NCBI RefSeq assembly: GCF_000702305.1
Contig: NZ_JNLC01000013.1
Span: 186,001-250,000 of the forward strand
Reading direction: 5' to 3'
Length of the DNA stretch: 64,000 nt
DNA from: Allobosea sp. 117
GTDB taxonomy: Bacteria > Pseudomonadota > Alphaproteobacteria > Rhizobiales > Xanthobacteraceae
Position 1 is the first letter of the stretch. Every line of letters starts with the position of its first letter. The position numbers and the translations under genes are program-made. Of this stretch, positions 30,831 through 39,611 are shown piece by piece. Under the pieces are notes generated by a model, which was not told the origin of the DNA, did not search any database, and worked only from the letters and a program-made list of their open reading frames with translations.

Positions 30831-31675
30831 ACGGACGCGACGATAACCGGGTTCTTTCGGACGCCGAGCTTGCCGCCTTCATGGATGGCGAGCTCGATGC
30901 GGAACGCCGGCGCGAGATCGAGCGGATGATCGGCGCGGACCCCGAAGCCGGCGCCATGCTGCGGGAGATGACGAAGGCGCGGGATGCGCTGCGGGGGTCG
31001 TTCGACGGTCTGCCGCCGCTGCCGGAGCATCTGCGCGGCTTCGTGACGGAGGTGACGGCGCCGGGCGCATCCATGCCGCGCGTCGCCCCGCGCCATCCGC
31101 GCCGCGGCGTGCTCGCTCTCGCGGGCTTCGCGCTTCTCGCCGCGACCTTTCTGCTCGGCGTCTGGTTCGGGGCGCGGAATCTGCCGGGCCTTCCGGCGAC
31201 GCCCGGCGGCGAGCTGGCGCAGCACGATGCCGAGAGCGCCGACGACTGGCGCGACGCGGTCGCCGCCTATCTCGCGCTCCACACGCCCGAGACCTTCCGC
31301 GATGTCCCGGCCGACGACGCATTGCGCGGCAAAGAGCTCGCGACGGTGGGCGCGCGCCTCGGGCTCGACCTCGCCCCAGGGCTCGTGACGCTGCCGGGCC
31401 TCACGCTGAAGCGCTCCCAGCTCTTCGACTATGACGGGCTGCCGCTCGCCCAGATCGCCTATGTCGACGACGCGGGAGAGCCGGTCGCGCTCTGCGTGGT
31501 GAAGGCGTCGGGCTCCTCGGGCGCGAAGGCGGAGGCGCCCAGCTTCGAGGAGCTGCACGGCCTCAACGTCTATCACTGGTCGGCGGGGCGGCATGGCTTC
31601 ATGGTCGCCGGGCGCATTGCGCCGGAACGCCTGCGGGCGATGGCCGAGCAGCTTCAGGCGCGGCTGCCCGGCTGA
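30827..31675 (+). CDS. Transmembrane anti-sigma factor
   Basis: 282 aa. The N-terminal cytosolic part (SDAELAAFMDGELDAERRRE) is a short ASD-like helix bundle without the HxxxCxxC zinc motif. One TM helix at about residues 94-115 (GVLALAGFALLAATFLLGVW) and a roughly 165-aa periplasmic domain. Overlaps the sigma stop by ATGA. It should hold the sigma factor at the membrane until a periplasmic signal arrives. Confidence 0.85.
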   Translation: MNGRDDNRVLSDAELAAFMDGELDAERRREIERMIGADPEAGAMLREMTKARDALRGSFDGLPPLPEHLRGFVTEVTAPGASMPRVAPRHPRRGVLALAGFALLAATFLLGVWFGARNLPGLPATPGGELAQHDAESADDWRDAVAAYLALHTPETFRDVPADDALRGKELATVGARLGLDLAPGLVTLPGLTLKRSQLFDYDGLPLAQIAYVDDAGEPVALCVVKASGSSGAKAEAPSFEELHGLNVYHWSAGRHGFMVAGRIAPERLRAMAEQLQARLPG

Positions 31676-31694
31676 GCCGGCAGGCGCCCGCCGG

Positions 31695-32603
31695 TCATGC
31701 GTTGGCCTGACGGGGGAGCAGCGCGCCGCGATGCTGGATCACCCGGCCGGCGAGATGGTGCCCGGCCTCGGCGGCGATGTCCGGCGCCGATCCGGCGAGC
31801 CGCGCGGCGAGATAGGCGGCGTTGAAGCTGTCGCCGGCCGCCGTGGTGTCGACCGGCTCGACCGGCTGCGGCAGAGGGACGAACTGGCTGGTGCTGCCGG
31901 TGCGTACCAGCGCGCCATCCGCGCCGTTCTTCACCACGATCTCCTCGACGCCGAAGGTGGCGATGCGCTCGGCGGTCGCCGCAGGCGAGCCGTCGCCCCA
32001 CAACCGGGCCTCGTCCTCGAAGCCCGGCAGGGCGATCGAAGTCCGCTTCAGCATCTCGGCGAAGATGGCGCGGGCGCGCGTCAGGTCCGTGCCCCAGCTC
32101 GTCGGGCGGAAATTGCCGTCGAACACGATGCGGGCGCCGCGCTCGCGGGCGAATTCGAGCGTCGCCAGCAGGCGCCCGATGCCGATGTTGGAATAGAGCG
32201 AGAGCGTCACGCCGGAGAGATAGACGATCGAGGATTCGACGATCCGCTCGGCCACGGCCTCCCAGCCGGGCAGCTCGAACAGCCGGCGCGCCGGCGCGCT
32301 GTCGCGCCAGTAGCTGAAGGAGCGCTCGCCCTGCGCGTCGGTGTCGACGACATAGAGCCCCGGCATGCCGCCCGGCACGCGCAGCATGGCGGAGGTCTGG
32401 ATGCCTTCGGCCTCGGCGACCGCAACGATGGCGTTGGAATAGCGGTCGTCGCCCAGCGCCGTGGCATAGGCGACCTCCACGCCGGCGCGCGCCAGATAGA
32501 CGGCGGTGTTGAAGGTGTCGCCGCCCACGCCGAGGGCATAGCGGCCATCGGCGCCGCGGGCGAACTCCACCATGACTTCGCCGATGGCGATGGTACGGGG
32601 CAT
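31695..32603 (-). CDS. kdgK: PfkB-family sugar kinase, probable 2-keto-3-deoxygluconate kinase
   Basis: 302 aa. Start MPRTIAIGEVMVEFARGADG and GVGGDTFNTAVYLARAGVEV match KdgK; the PfkB signature 2 DTTAAGDSFNAAYLAARLAG has the catalytic Asp. It phosphorylates KDG to KDPG in the Entner-Doudoroff route. Ribokinase-like alternatives cannot be fully excluded. Convergent with the anti-sigma gene. Confidence 0.85.
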   Translation of the reverse strand: MPRTIAIGEVMVEFARGADGRYALGVGGDTFNTAVYLARAGVEVAYATALGDDRYSNAIVAVAEAEGIQTSAMLRVPGGMPGLYVVDTDAQGERSFSYWRDSAPARRLFELPGWEAVAERIVESSIVYLSGVTLSLYSNIGIGRLLATLEFARERGARIVFDGNFRPTSWGTDLTRARAIFAEMLKRTSIALPGFEDEARLWGDGSPAATAERIATFGVEEIVVKNGADGALVRTGSTSQFVPLPQPVEPVDTTAAGDSFNAAYLAARLAGSAPDIAAEAGHHLAGRVIQHRGALLPRQANA

Positions 32604-32715
32604 GGGGACCTCATCGGTTACGCATCTACGCATGGGGCGCCGATACCGGCGGCCCGTTCGGCGGCAGGGTCGCCGCATTCGCCTGCCCAGGCAAGTCGCA
32701 TGGATTTCCGCTGGG

Positions 32716-33270
32716 TCAGCGCGGCATCTCGATGATGCGTGCCGGGGCCGCGTTCGAAGGGCGCGCCGGCTCGAGCGCCGGCTGCGGGGCCGGCTCGGAA
32801 TAGCTCCAGCCTGGGGGCGGAGGGTAGCGGCGCTCGAGGTCGGCGGCGCGCTCGGAATTGAGCCGGATGAGGCAGAGGAAGCGCTGCTCCATCGTGCCGA
32901 TGCCCATGCCGAGCCGGCCGCCGATGCTCTTCGCCGCCGAGCCACCCTCATAGGGCGCGATGCTCTGGCATTCGAAGTTGCGCCAGAGCACGAAACGGCC
33001 CTGCGCCTCGTCGATCAGGCCGATCCAGCGGCGGCGCTGGGCCGGCTGGACCGTGGCGGTGGCCTCGATCGCGGCCACCACCCCCGCCACGGCGCGATCC
33101 AGCCGGCGTTCGGCATCCTTCTGGGCGTTGCCGAGGCAATCGAGATAGTCGCGCTGGTTCTGCCGCAGCTTCGCGCAGTCCTCGGGTGCCTGCGCCGAGG
33201 CGGGCGCGGGCGGAAAGGCGAGGGTGGCGGCAAGCGCGGCGGCCGCCCCGGCGGAACGAAATACCCGCAT
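32716..33270 (-). CDS. Secreted DUF1311/LprI-like protein
   Basis: 184 aa from the ATG at 33270 (GAGGA upstream); a GTG at 33285 is also open. Signal peptide MRVFRSAGAAAALAATLAFP ending at ASAQA. The mature part has the DUF1311 pattern: DCAKLRQNQRDYLDCLGNAQ, WIGLIDEAQGRFVLWRNFEC and a later Cys (FLCLIRLNSERAADLERRY), plus a proline-rich tail. The LprI family includes lysozyme inhibitors, but function here is unproven. Confidence 0.75.
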   Translation of the reverse strand: MRVFRSAGAAAALAATLAFPPAPASAQAPEDCAKLRQNQRDYLDCLGNAQKDAERRLDRAVAGVVAAIEATATVQPAQRRRWIGLIDEAQGRFVLWRNFECQSIAPYEGGSAAKSIGGRLGMGIGTMEQRFLCLIRLNSERAADLERRYPPPPGWSYSEPAPQPALEPARPSNAAPARIIEMPR

Positions 33271-33319
33271 GGATTTCGTCCTCACCGCGCCGGCTCCCCG
33301 TCTTTGCCGCTTCCCGCCC

Positions 33320-34528
33320 TCAGGCGGCCCGTGCCTCGCTCAGGAAATTGCCCATCCGCTCCAGAGCCCGGGAAATGTTGGCGGCGGAATTGGCGTAAGA
33401 AAGGCGGATATAGCCTTCGCCGTGCACGCCGAAATCCGGGCCGCCGATGGTCGCGACGCCGGCTTCTTCCAGCAGCGCCGAGGCGAGCTTCTTGGCCGAG
33501 GTCCAGCCGGTGCCGGCGACGTTCGGGAAGGCGTAGAAAGCGCCCTTCGGCACGGCGCAGCTCACGCCCGGCAGGGCATTCAGCCCCTTCACGACGAGAT
33601 GTCGGCGGGCGTCGAACTCGGCCAGCATGTCGGCGACGCAGTCCTGTGGACCCTGCAGCGCGGCGAGTGCGCCATATTGCGCCGGAGCGTTGACGCAGGA
33701 CCAGGCGTTCACGGCGAGCTTGCGCATCGCCTCGAACAGGCCGTCCGGCCACAGCGACCAGCCCATGCGCCAGCCGGTCATGGCGTAGGTCTTCGACCAG
33801 CCGTTCAGAAGGATCAGCCGGTCGCGGATCTCGGGATAGGCGAGCAGCGTCGCGTGCTTCTCCCCGTCGAACAGGAATTGGTCGTAGATCTCGTCGGACA
33901 GGATCGCCACCTGCGGGTGCGCGGCGAGGCCGGCGACCAGCCTGTCGACCTCTTCCTTCGGCGTCACGCCGCCGGTCGGATTGGCCGGGCTGTTCAGTAT
34001 GATGAGGCGCGTCGCCGGGGTGATGAGGGCGAGCGTCTCCTCCGCCGAGAAGGCGAAGCCATTGGCCTCGCGGATCGGCACGGGAACCGGGCGCGCGCCG
34101 GTGAACTCGATCATCGAGCGATAGATGGGGAAGCCCGGATCGGGATAGAGGATGTCCGCACCCGGCTCGCCGAACATCAGGATGGCGGAGAACATCGTCA
34201 CCTTGCCGCCCGGCACGATCACCACCTTGCCCGGATCGATCTCGGCGCCGAAGCGGCGGTGGACATCGGCGGCCACCGCCTCGCGCAGCGGCGCGATGCC
34301 GGTCGAGGGCGTGTAGCCGTGGTGGCCGTCGCGCAGCGCCTTGACCGCCGCCTCGACGATATGCGCCGGGGTAGAAAAGTCCGGCTGGCCGATGCCGAGA
34401 TTGACGATGTCGCGGCCCTGCCCGGCGAGCTCGGTGGCGCGGGCGAGCACGGCGAAGGCGTTCTCCTCGCCGATGCGGTCGAAGGCGGGAATCGGACGGA
34501 GGCGCGAAGAAGGGGTGCTGGTCGGCAT
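33320..34528 (-). CDS. Class I/II PLP-dependent aminotransferase (aspartate-type)
   Basis: 402 aa, fold type I. LGIGQPDFSTPAHIVEAAVK at the N-terminus, ILNSPANPTGGV (PLP ring Asn), LSDEIYDQFLFDGEKH (Asp/Tyr), and SKTYAMTGWRMGW with the Schiff-base Lys. C-terminal Arg in YIRLSYANS binds the alpha-carboxylate. The exact amino donor is not determinable. Divergent from the GNAT gene, 115 nt apart. Confidence 0.92.
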   Translation of the reverse strand: MPTSTPSSRLRPIPAFDRIGEENAFAVLARATELAGQGRDIVNLGIGQPDFSTPAHIVEAAVKALRDGHHGYTPSTGIAPLREAVAADVHRRFGAEIDPGKVVIVPGGKVTMFSAILMFGEPGADILYPDPGFPIYRSMIEFTGARPVPVPIREANGFAFSAEETLALITPATRLIILNSPANPTGGVTPKEEVDRLVAGLAAHPQVAILSDEIYDQFLFDGEKHATLLAYPEIRDRLILLNGWSKTYAMTGWRMGWSLWPDGLFEAMRKLAVNAWSCVNAPAQYGALAALQGPQDCVADMLAEFDARRHLVVKGLNALPGVSCAVPKGAFYAFPNVAGTGWTSAKKLASALLEEAGVATIGGPDFGVHGEGYIRLSYANSAANISRALERMGNFLSEARAA

Positions 34529-34643
34529 GGCGTTGTTTCGTCCCGGCGGCGGCTTGCCGATTATTCACTTGTGGTTTGTCCCTTCCTGTCACATGGACAG
34601 GACCGCGCTTCAAGAGCGGCATTCCCCGAAAAGACGACCGGCC

Positions 34644-35822
34644 ATGATGAGCTCCGATACCGCGCCCATGACCACCGATATCCCCCTCGGCGCCGAGGTC
34701 GACCCCGCACCGGCCGAGCGGCCCGCGGACGTCCATCTGGAAGGCCGCTTCGTCGATATCGTGCCGTTCGACGCGGTGGCGCACGCCGCCGACCTCTATG
34801 CGCTCTCGCATGGCGAGGAGAAGGAATGGCTCTGGGCCTATCTCGGCGTGCCGCCCTTCGAGAGCCTGAAGGCCTTCACCGCCTATTATGCGGCCGCCGC
34901 GCAGAAGGACGACCCGCTGCTGCTCGCCATTCTCGACAAGGCGACCGGCAAGGCGGTCGGCCACGCCACCTATATGCGCATCGAGCCGGCGCACCGGGTG
35001 ATCGAGGTCGGCAACATCCTCTACACGCCGGCGCTCTCGCGCACGCCGGGCGGCACGGAGGCGATGTATCTGATGGCGCGGCACGCCTTCGAGACGCTCG
35101 GCTACCGGCGCTACGAATGGAAGTGCAACGCGCTGAACGCGCCCTCGCGCCGCGCCGCCGAGCGCTACGGCTTTCGCTTCGAGGGCGTGTTTCGCAACCA
35201 CATGATCATCAAGGGCCGCAACCGCGACACCGCCTGGTTCGCCATCACCGAGGAGGAATGGCCGCAGGTGACGCAGGCCTTCGAGACCTGGCTGGCGCCG
35301 GGCAATTTCGACGCGGAGGGCCGCCAGCGCACCCGGCTCAGCGTGCTGACCGCGCTCGTGCTCGAGACCGGCGGCCCGCCTTTGCGGCGCGCGACGCTGG
35401 ACGATCTGCCGGCGGTGGAGGAGCTGCAGCGCGCCGCCTATGCCAAGAACCGGCCGCTGCTCGGCGTCGAGCCGGTGCCGCTGCTGTGGGACTACGCCCG
35501 GGTGTTCCGGGAACGCGAGGTGTGGGTCTACGACGCGCCTTACGGCGTCGGCGGGGTGCTGATCCTGCAGGCGCGGCCGGACGATCTGCTGATCGACAGC
35601 GTGGCGACCTCGCCGCGCTCGCAGGGCACCGGGCTCGGCAACGCGTTGCTCACCGCCGCGGACAAGCGGGCCGCCGACCTCGGCCGCGACGTGCTGCGCC
35701 TCTATACCGGCGAGCCGCTGGCGGCGAACATCCACTGGTATCGCCGCAAGGGCTTTTCCATCGAGCGCGTCGAGCAGATGCCCGACCGGCGCCTGGTCCA
35801 CATGATGAAGCGGATCGGCTGA
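34644..35822 (+). CDS. Tandem GNAT acetyltransferase (RimJ/RimL-like domain plus GNAT domain)
   Basis: 392 aa, two acetyltransferase domains fused. Domain 1 (about residues 25-205) is RimL-like: LEGRFVDIVPFDAVAHAADL, YTPALSRTPGGTEAMYLMAR, RRYEWKCNALNAPSRRAAER. Domain 2 (about 240-392): VATSPRSQGTGLGNALLTAA is the acetyl-CoA loop, and the end is HWYRRKGFSIERVEQMPDRR. The start is uncertain (34644 or 34668; no clear ribosome site). Acceptors unknown. Confidence 0.85.
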   Translation: MMSSDTAPMTTDIPLGAEVDPAPAERPADVHLEGRFVDIVPFDAVAHAADLYALSHGEEKEWLWAYLGVPPFESLKAFTAYYAAAAQKDDPLLLAILDKATGKAVGHATYMRIEPAHRVIEVGNILYTPALSRTPGGTEAMYLMARHAFETLGYRRYEWKCNALNAPSRRAAERYGFRFEGVFRNHMIIKGRNRDTAWFAITEEEWPQVTQAFETWLAPGNFDAEGRQRTRLSVLTALVLETGGPPLRRATLDDLPAVEELQRAAYAKNRPLLGVEPVPLLWDYARVFREREVWVYDAPYGVGGVLILQARPDDLLIDSVATSPRSQGTGLGNALLTAADKRAADLGRDVLRLYTGEPLAANIHWYRRKGFSIERVEQMPDRRLVHMMKRIG

Positions 35823-35837
35823 GGAGGCTGCCCTTTT

Positions 35838-35863
35838 TCCCTCCCCCGCCTGCGGGGGAGGGA
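35838..35863. terminator. Hairpin between convergent GNAT and SDR genes
   Basis: Perfect 12-bp stem TCCCTCCCCCGC (35838-35849) with GCGGGGGAGGGA (35852-35863), only 2 bases between the arms. No good T-run on either side, so termination is likely but imperfect. Confidence 0.45.
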
Positions 35864-35891
35864 GTCAGGCCGTTTGTTCAGGCCTGTCGGC

Positions 35892-36665
35892 TCACTTGGT
35901 GGTGTAGCCGCCGTTCACGAGGATGGTCTGCCCGGTCATCCACCAGCCCTCGGAGACCAGCAGGCGGATCCACGGCACGATGTCCTCGATGTCGGTGAGG
36001 CCGGTTTTGGACGAAGGCGACAGCGCCGCCGCCGTCTTGTGGTAGGCGACCGCGTCGGCGCCCTCGGCCGGGTAGAAGAACGGCGTGTCCATCGGGCCGG
36101 GGCCGATCGCGGTGACCGAGATGCCCCGCGCACCGAATTCCTTGGAGGCCGCGCGCGTGAAGTGCTCGACCGGCGCCTTGGTGCCGGCATAGCTCGCATA
36201 GAAGGGCGTGAAGGCACCGAGCAGCGAGGTGACGAGGGTCACGATCTTGCCGTTGTCGTTCAGGTGCTTGCCGGCTTCCTTGATGAAGAAGAAGGCGGTC
36301 TTCGCGTTGACCGCGCTCATCTCGTCATATTCGGCCTCGGAGATCTCGACCATCGGCTTCTTCAGCACCTTGCCGACGGTGTTGATGGCGATGTCGAGCG
36401 AGCCGAGCGCCGCGGTGGCGTCGGCGAACAGCTTCTCCACGGCGGCGGCGCTGGTGAGATCGCCCTGGAACAGGAAGGGCTCGCTGCCGGCGAAGCGCAC
36501 CGCATTGGCGGTTTCCTCCGCCGCGCTGCGGCTCGCGGCGCTGTTGTAGTGAATGGCGATGGCGCGGGCGCCGCTGGCGGCGAGATCGCGCGCGATGAGG
36601 CCGCCGAGGTTCTTCGCGCCGCCGGCGATGATCACGTTCTTGCCGGCGATGTCGTGCTTACTCAT
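35892..36665 (-). CDS. Short-chain dehydrogenase/reductase
   Basis: 257 aa classical SDR. Cofactor motif IIAGGAKNLGGLIARDLAAS (variant of TGxxxGxG), AINTVGKV (NNAG-like), catalytic Ser in TLVTSLLG and the YAGTK (Y-x3-K) motif, and the C-terminal GWWMTGQTILVNGGY. NADP(H)-dependent oxidoreductase of unknown substrate. GAGGGG precedes the ATG. Divergent from an AraC regulator, 111 bp apart, so probably its target (inference). Confidence 0.9.
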   Translation of the reverse strand: MSKHDIAGKNVIIAGGAKNLGGLIARDLAASGARAIAIHYNSAASRSAAEETANAVRFAGSEPFLFQGDLTSAAAVEKLFADATAALGSLDIAINTVGKVLKKPMVEISEAEYDEMSAVNAKTAFFFIKEAGKHLNDNGKIVTLVTSLLGAFTPFYASYAGTKAPVEHFTRAASKEFGARGISVTAIGPGPMDTPFFYPAEGADAVAYHKTAAALSPSSKTGLTDIEDIVPWIRLLVSEGWWMTGQTILVNGGYTTK

Positions 36666-36776
36666 GAATCCCCTCACGAATGGGTTGCGCGGGCAAGCTA
36701 GTCCGCTACCGTCGATCGTGCTTTCTGAATGTCCGGCGCTCTTTCGAAATCTCCGAAGGCCACAGGAGGGCACGGA

Positions 36777-37646
36777 ATGGCCCAGCAGATTCAGGGCGAG
36801 ATGGCCGCCGACGCTTCCGGCGCGTCGCCCCGCGTGGTGCTGTCCCGCCGCTCGGAGAACATCGGCGGGGTGGGCGTGACCCTCGCCCAGGAGGACGTGC
36901 GCGCGCTCACCGACTGGTCGTTCGAGGAGCCGAGCCACGTCTTCGTCGTGCATCTGGCCGGCCGGCTGTCGTCGATGGAATCGGTGTTCGCGCGCGGACC
37001 CTCGGGGCGCGTGCTGCCGCAGGTCGGCGATCTGTGGGTCATTCCCGCCGGCTGCCGCTATTCCGCCCTCGCGCAGGGGGACACCGTCCGCTTCGCCGAG
37101 TTCACCGTGCCCGGCGGGCTGATCGGCGGGCGGGACGTTGCCCCGCGCATCGGCCAGCGCGACCCCTTCCTGCACCAGCTCGCGGCGCGGCTCGACGCGG
37201 TGATGGGGCACGAGGACGACCTGTCGCGCATGCTGCTCGCCTCGCTGGTCGAGACCACGCGGCTTCACCTCGCCCATGCCTATGGTGCGGCAAGGGAGCA
37301 GCGCCGGGCGGCGCCGCAGCTCACCGCACATCAGCGGCGCCTGCTGGAAGCCTGCGTCTGCGATCGTCTCGAGGCGCGGCAGAGCCTCGACGAACTGGCG
37401 GCGCTGGTCGGCATGAGCGTGCACGAGCTGCTGGTCGCGTTCCGCGCCGCCTTCGGCATGACGCCGCGCCAATATGTGATCGCGCGGCGCCTCGCGGAGG
37501 CCAAGCGCCTGCTGGCGACCACCGGCCTGCCGCTGACAACCGTCGCGCTCAGCGTCGGCTTTTCGACGCCCAGCCATTTCTCCACCACCTTTCGCCAGCA
37601 TGAGGGGGTGTCGCCCAGCGCCTATCGGCGGCTTTTCGGCCGCTGA
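36777..37646 (+). CDS. AraC-family transcriptional regulator
   Basis: 289 aa. N-terminal cupin-like sensing domain (residues about 15-150) and a C-terminal double HTH: QSLDELAALVGMSVHELLVA, FRAAFGMTPRQYVIARRLAE, AKRLLATTGLPLTTVALSVG, FSTPSHFSTTFRQHEGVSPS. The start at 36777 has GGAGGG at 8-nt spacing; an ATG at 36729 would add 16 residues without a site. It probably controls the divergent SDR gene. Confidence 0.9.
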   Translation: MAQQIQGEMAADASGASPRVVLSRRSENIGGVGVTLAQEDVRALTDWSFEEPSHVFVVHLAGRLSSMESVFARGPSGRVLPQVGDLWVIPAGCRYSALAQGDTVRFAEFTVPGGLIGGRDVAPRIGQRDPFLHQLAARLDAVMGHEDDLSRMLLASLVETTRLHLAHAYGAAREQRRAAPQLTAHQRRLLEACVCDRLEARQSLDELAALVGMSVHELLVAFRAAFGMTPRQYVIARRLAEAKRLLATTGLPLTTVALSVGFSTPSHFSTTFRQHEGVSPSAYRRLFGR

Positions 37647-37739
37647 AGCGGTGGGCGGGACAAGCGCACGAGGCTCGCGCGCTTGCGTCCGGCGGCGCAG
37701 GGCTTACATTCGGCGTCACAACATCTGGATTTTCGAACG

Positions 37740-38567
37740 ATGAGCTATGTGGAAGCGGCCGGTGCGCCGCTGCGCAAGACCGGACACATCAAGCTGCACG
37801 GTCCGGAAGGCTTCGCCGCCATGCGCCGCGCCGGACGGCTGGCGGCGGAAGCGCTCGACCTGGTGCACGAGATGGTGCGCCCCGGCGTGACCACGGAAGC
37901 CATCGACGATCTCGTCTTCGAGTTCGCGATGGATCACGGCGCGCTGCCGGCGACGCTGATGTATCGCGGCTACCGCAAGTCCACCTGCACCTCGATCAAC
38001 CACGTCGTCTGCCACGGCATCCCGAACGACAAGCCGCTGCGCGAGGGCGACATCGTCAATGTCGACGTCACGCTGATCTATGACGGCTGGTACGGCGATT
38101 CGAGCCGCATGTTCCCGGTCGGCGCCATTCCGCGCCGGGCCGAGCGGCTGCTCGACGTTACCTATGAATCGATGATGCGCGGCATCGGCGTGATCAGGCC
38201 GGGCGCGCATGTCGGCGACATCGGGGCGGCGATCCAGGAATATGTCGAACCGTTCCACATGAGCGTGGTGCGCGACTTCTGCGGCCATGGGGTCGGCCAG
38301 CTATTCCACGACGAGCCGAACGTCGTGCATGTCGGCACGCGCGGCCAGGGGCCGGAGCTGCTGCCGGGCATGATCTTCACCGTCGAGCCGATGATCAATC
38401 TCGGCCGGCCGCATGTGAAGGTGCTCTCCGACGGCTGGACGGCGGTGACGCGCGACCGCTCGCTCTCCGCCCAGTTCGAGCATTCGGTCGGCGTGACCGA
38501 GACCGGCGTCGAGATCTTCACGCTGTCGCCGAAGGGCTACCACAAGCCGGTCTTCGCCTCTTCATGA
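37740..38567 (+). CDS. map: Methionine aminopeptidase, type I
   Basis: 275 aa cytosolic metalloprotease that removes N-terminal Met. All five metal ligands are visible: Asp109 ([10 protein letters not shown]), Asp120 (YGDSSRMF), His183 ([12 protein letters not shown]), Glu216 (FTVEPMIN) and Glu247 (FEHSVGVTE). ATGA overlap with radC. Upstream of the ATG the ribosome site is weak. Confidence 0.96.
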   Translation: MSYVEAAGAPLRKTGHIKLHGPEGFAAMRRAGRLAAEALDLVHEMVRPGVTTEAIDDLVFEFAMDHGALPATLMYRGYRKSTCTSINHVVCHGIPNDKPLREGDIVNVDVTLIYDGWYGDSSRMFPVGAIPRRAERLLDVTYESMMRGIGVIRPGAHVGDIGAAIQEYVEPFHMSVVRDFCGHGVGQLFHDEPNVVHVGTRGQGPELLPGMIFTVEPMINLGRPHVKVLSDGWTAVTRDRSLSAQFEHSVGVTETGVEIFTLSPKGYHKPVFASS

Positions 38568-39322
38568 GCCGCGACCCGGCGCCAGCGGGGGAGGGCGCGG
38601 CGCCCGCCGCCGCGGCGCCGGAGGATGCTCCCTCCGGCCTTGCTGAGGCCGCGCCGCATTTCGTCGGGCACCGCGAACGGCTGCGCGAGCGCTTCCGCAA
38701 GGCGGGCGGCGACGCGCTGCCCGACTACGAACTGCTGGAGCTGGTGCTGTTCCGCGCGGTGTCGCGGGCCGACGTGAAGCCGCTCGCCAAGCAGCTCGTC
38801 CAGCATTTCGGCTCCTTCGCCGAGGTCGTCGCGGCGCCGCCGGCGCGGCTGCGCGAGGTGAAGGGGGTGGGCGAGGCGATCGTCACCGAGCTGAAGCTGA
38901 TCGGCGCGGCGGTCGAGCGGGTGACGCGCGGCAAGGTGAGCGCGCGCCCCGTGCTCTCCTCCTGGAAGGTGGTGATCGAGCATTGCCGCGCCGCCATGGC
39001 GTTCGCCGATCACGAGCAGTTCCGCGTGCTGTTCCTCGACAAGCGCAACCAACTCATTGCCGACGAGGTGCAGCAGCGCGGCACGGTCGACCACACGCCG
39101 GTCTATCCGCGCGAGGTGGTGAAGCGGGCGCTGGAGCTCTCGGCGAGCGCGGTTGTGCTCGTCCACAACCACCCGAGCGGCGACCCGACGCCGTCCAATG
39201 CCGACATCCAGATGACCAAGACCATCATAGATGTGGCCAAGCCGCTCGGCATCGAGGTGCATGACCACATCATCGTCGGCAAGCAGGGCCATGCCAGCCT
39301 CAAGGGCCTGCGGCTGATCTGA
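38564..39322 (+). CDS. radC: RadC family JAMM/MPN protein
   Basis: 252 aa. N-terminal Ala/Pro-rich tail, helix-hairpin-helix ([20 protein letters not shown]), then the JAMM domain with its metal motif [17 protein letters not shown] and [14 protein letters not shown]. Function of RadC is unsettled; it is not a confirmed recombination protein. The map-radC coupling (ATGA) is common in Hyphomicrobiales. The gap that follows (39323-39608) has no gene and ends in repeat A copy 2. Confidence 0.94.
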   Translation: MSRDPAPAGEGAAPAAAAPEDAPSGLAEAAPHFVGHRERLRERFRKAGGDALPDYELLELVLFRAVSRADVKPLAKQLVQHFGSFAEVVAAPPARLREVKGVGEAIVTELKLIGAAVERVTRGKVSARPVLSSWKVVIEHCRAAMAFADHEQFRVLFLDKRNQLIADEVQQRGTVDHTPVYPREVVKRALELSASAVVLVHNHPSGDPTPSNADIQMTKTIIDVAKPLGIEVHDHIIVGKQGHASLKGLRLI

Positions 39323-39553
39323 GCGGGCGGAACACGCCATTTGCGGGATGAAGCAAGGCCGCTTCGGAGCGCGGGAGCGTTCTGGCGTGAAATAGCGCGC
39401 ACATAGGCGGGGTCGCTTCGCGCCCGCAATTGTCAGATTGCGCCGGGAGCCGGAGGTAGCTGAAAGCCCGAAAGCAGGCGGTCGACGCAATCAGATGCTT
39501 CTCGCTTCGACGACGGTGGTTTGCCCGAGGAAACGCTGAACGACTCTAAGTTC

Positions 39554-39611
39554 TTATTTTATCGCGTTTTCTTCCTGCGAACCGGTTTCCACTTCGCTCG
39601 AAAACGCTCTA
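39554..39611 (-). repeat. Repeat A, copy 2
   Basis: Reverse complement of copy 1 (27865-27922) with 2 differences in 58 bases. In this orientation it too begins with TAG, which is the stop codon of the GMC gene. Confidence 0.85.

Noticed and set aside
33224..35998. Long open frames on both strands across the aminotransferase and GNAT genes (about 840-920 codons)
   Set aside because: Shadow frames of high-GC coding DNA; the PLP aminotransferase and GNAT frames carry real motifs.
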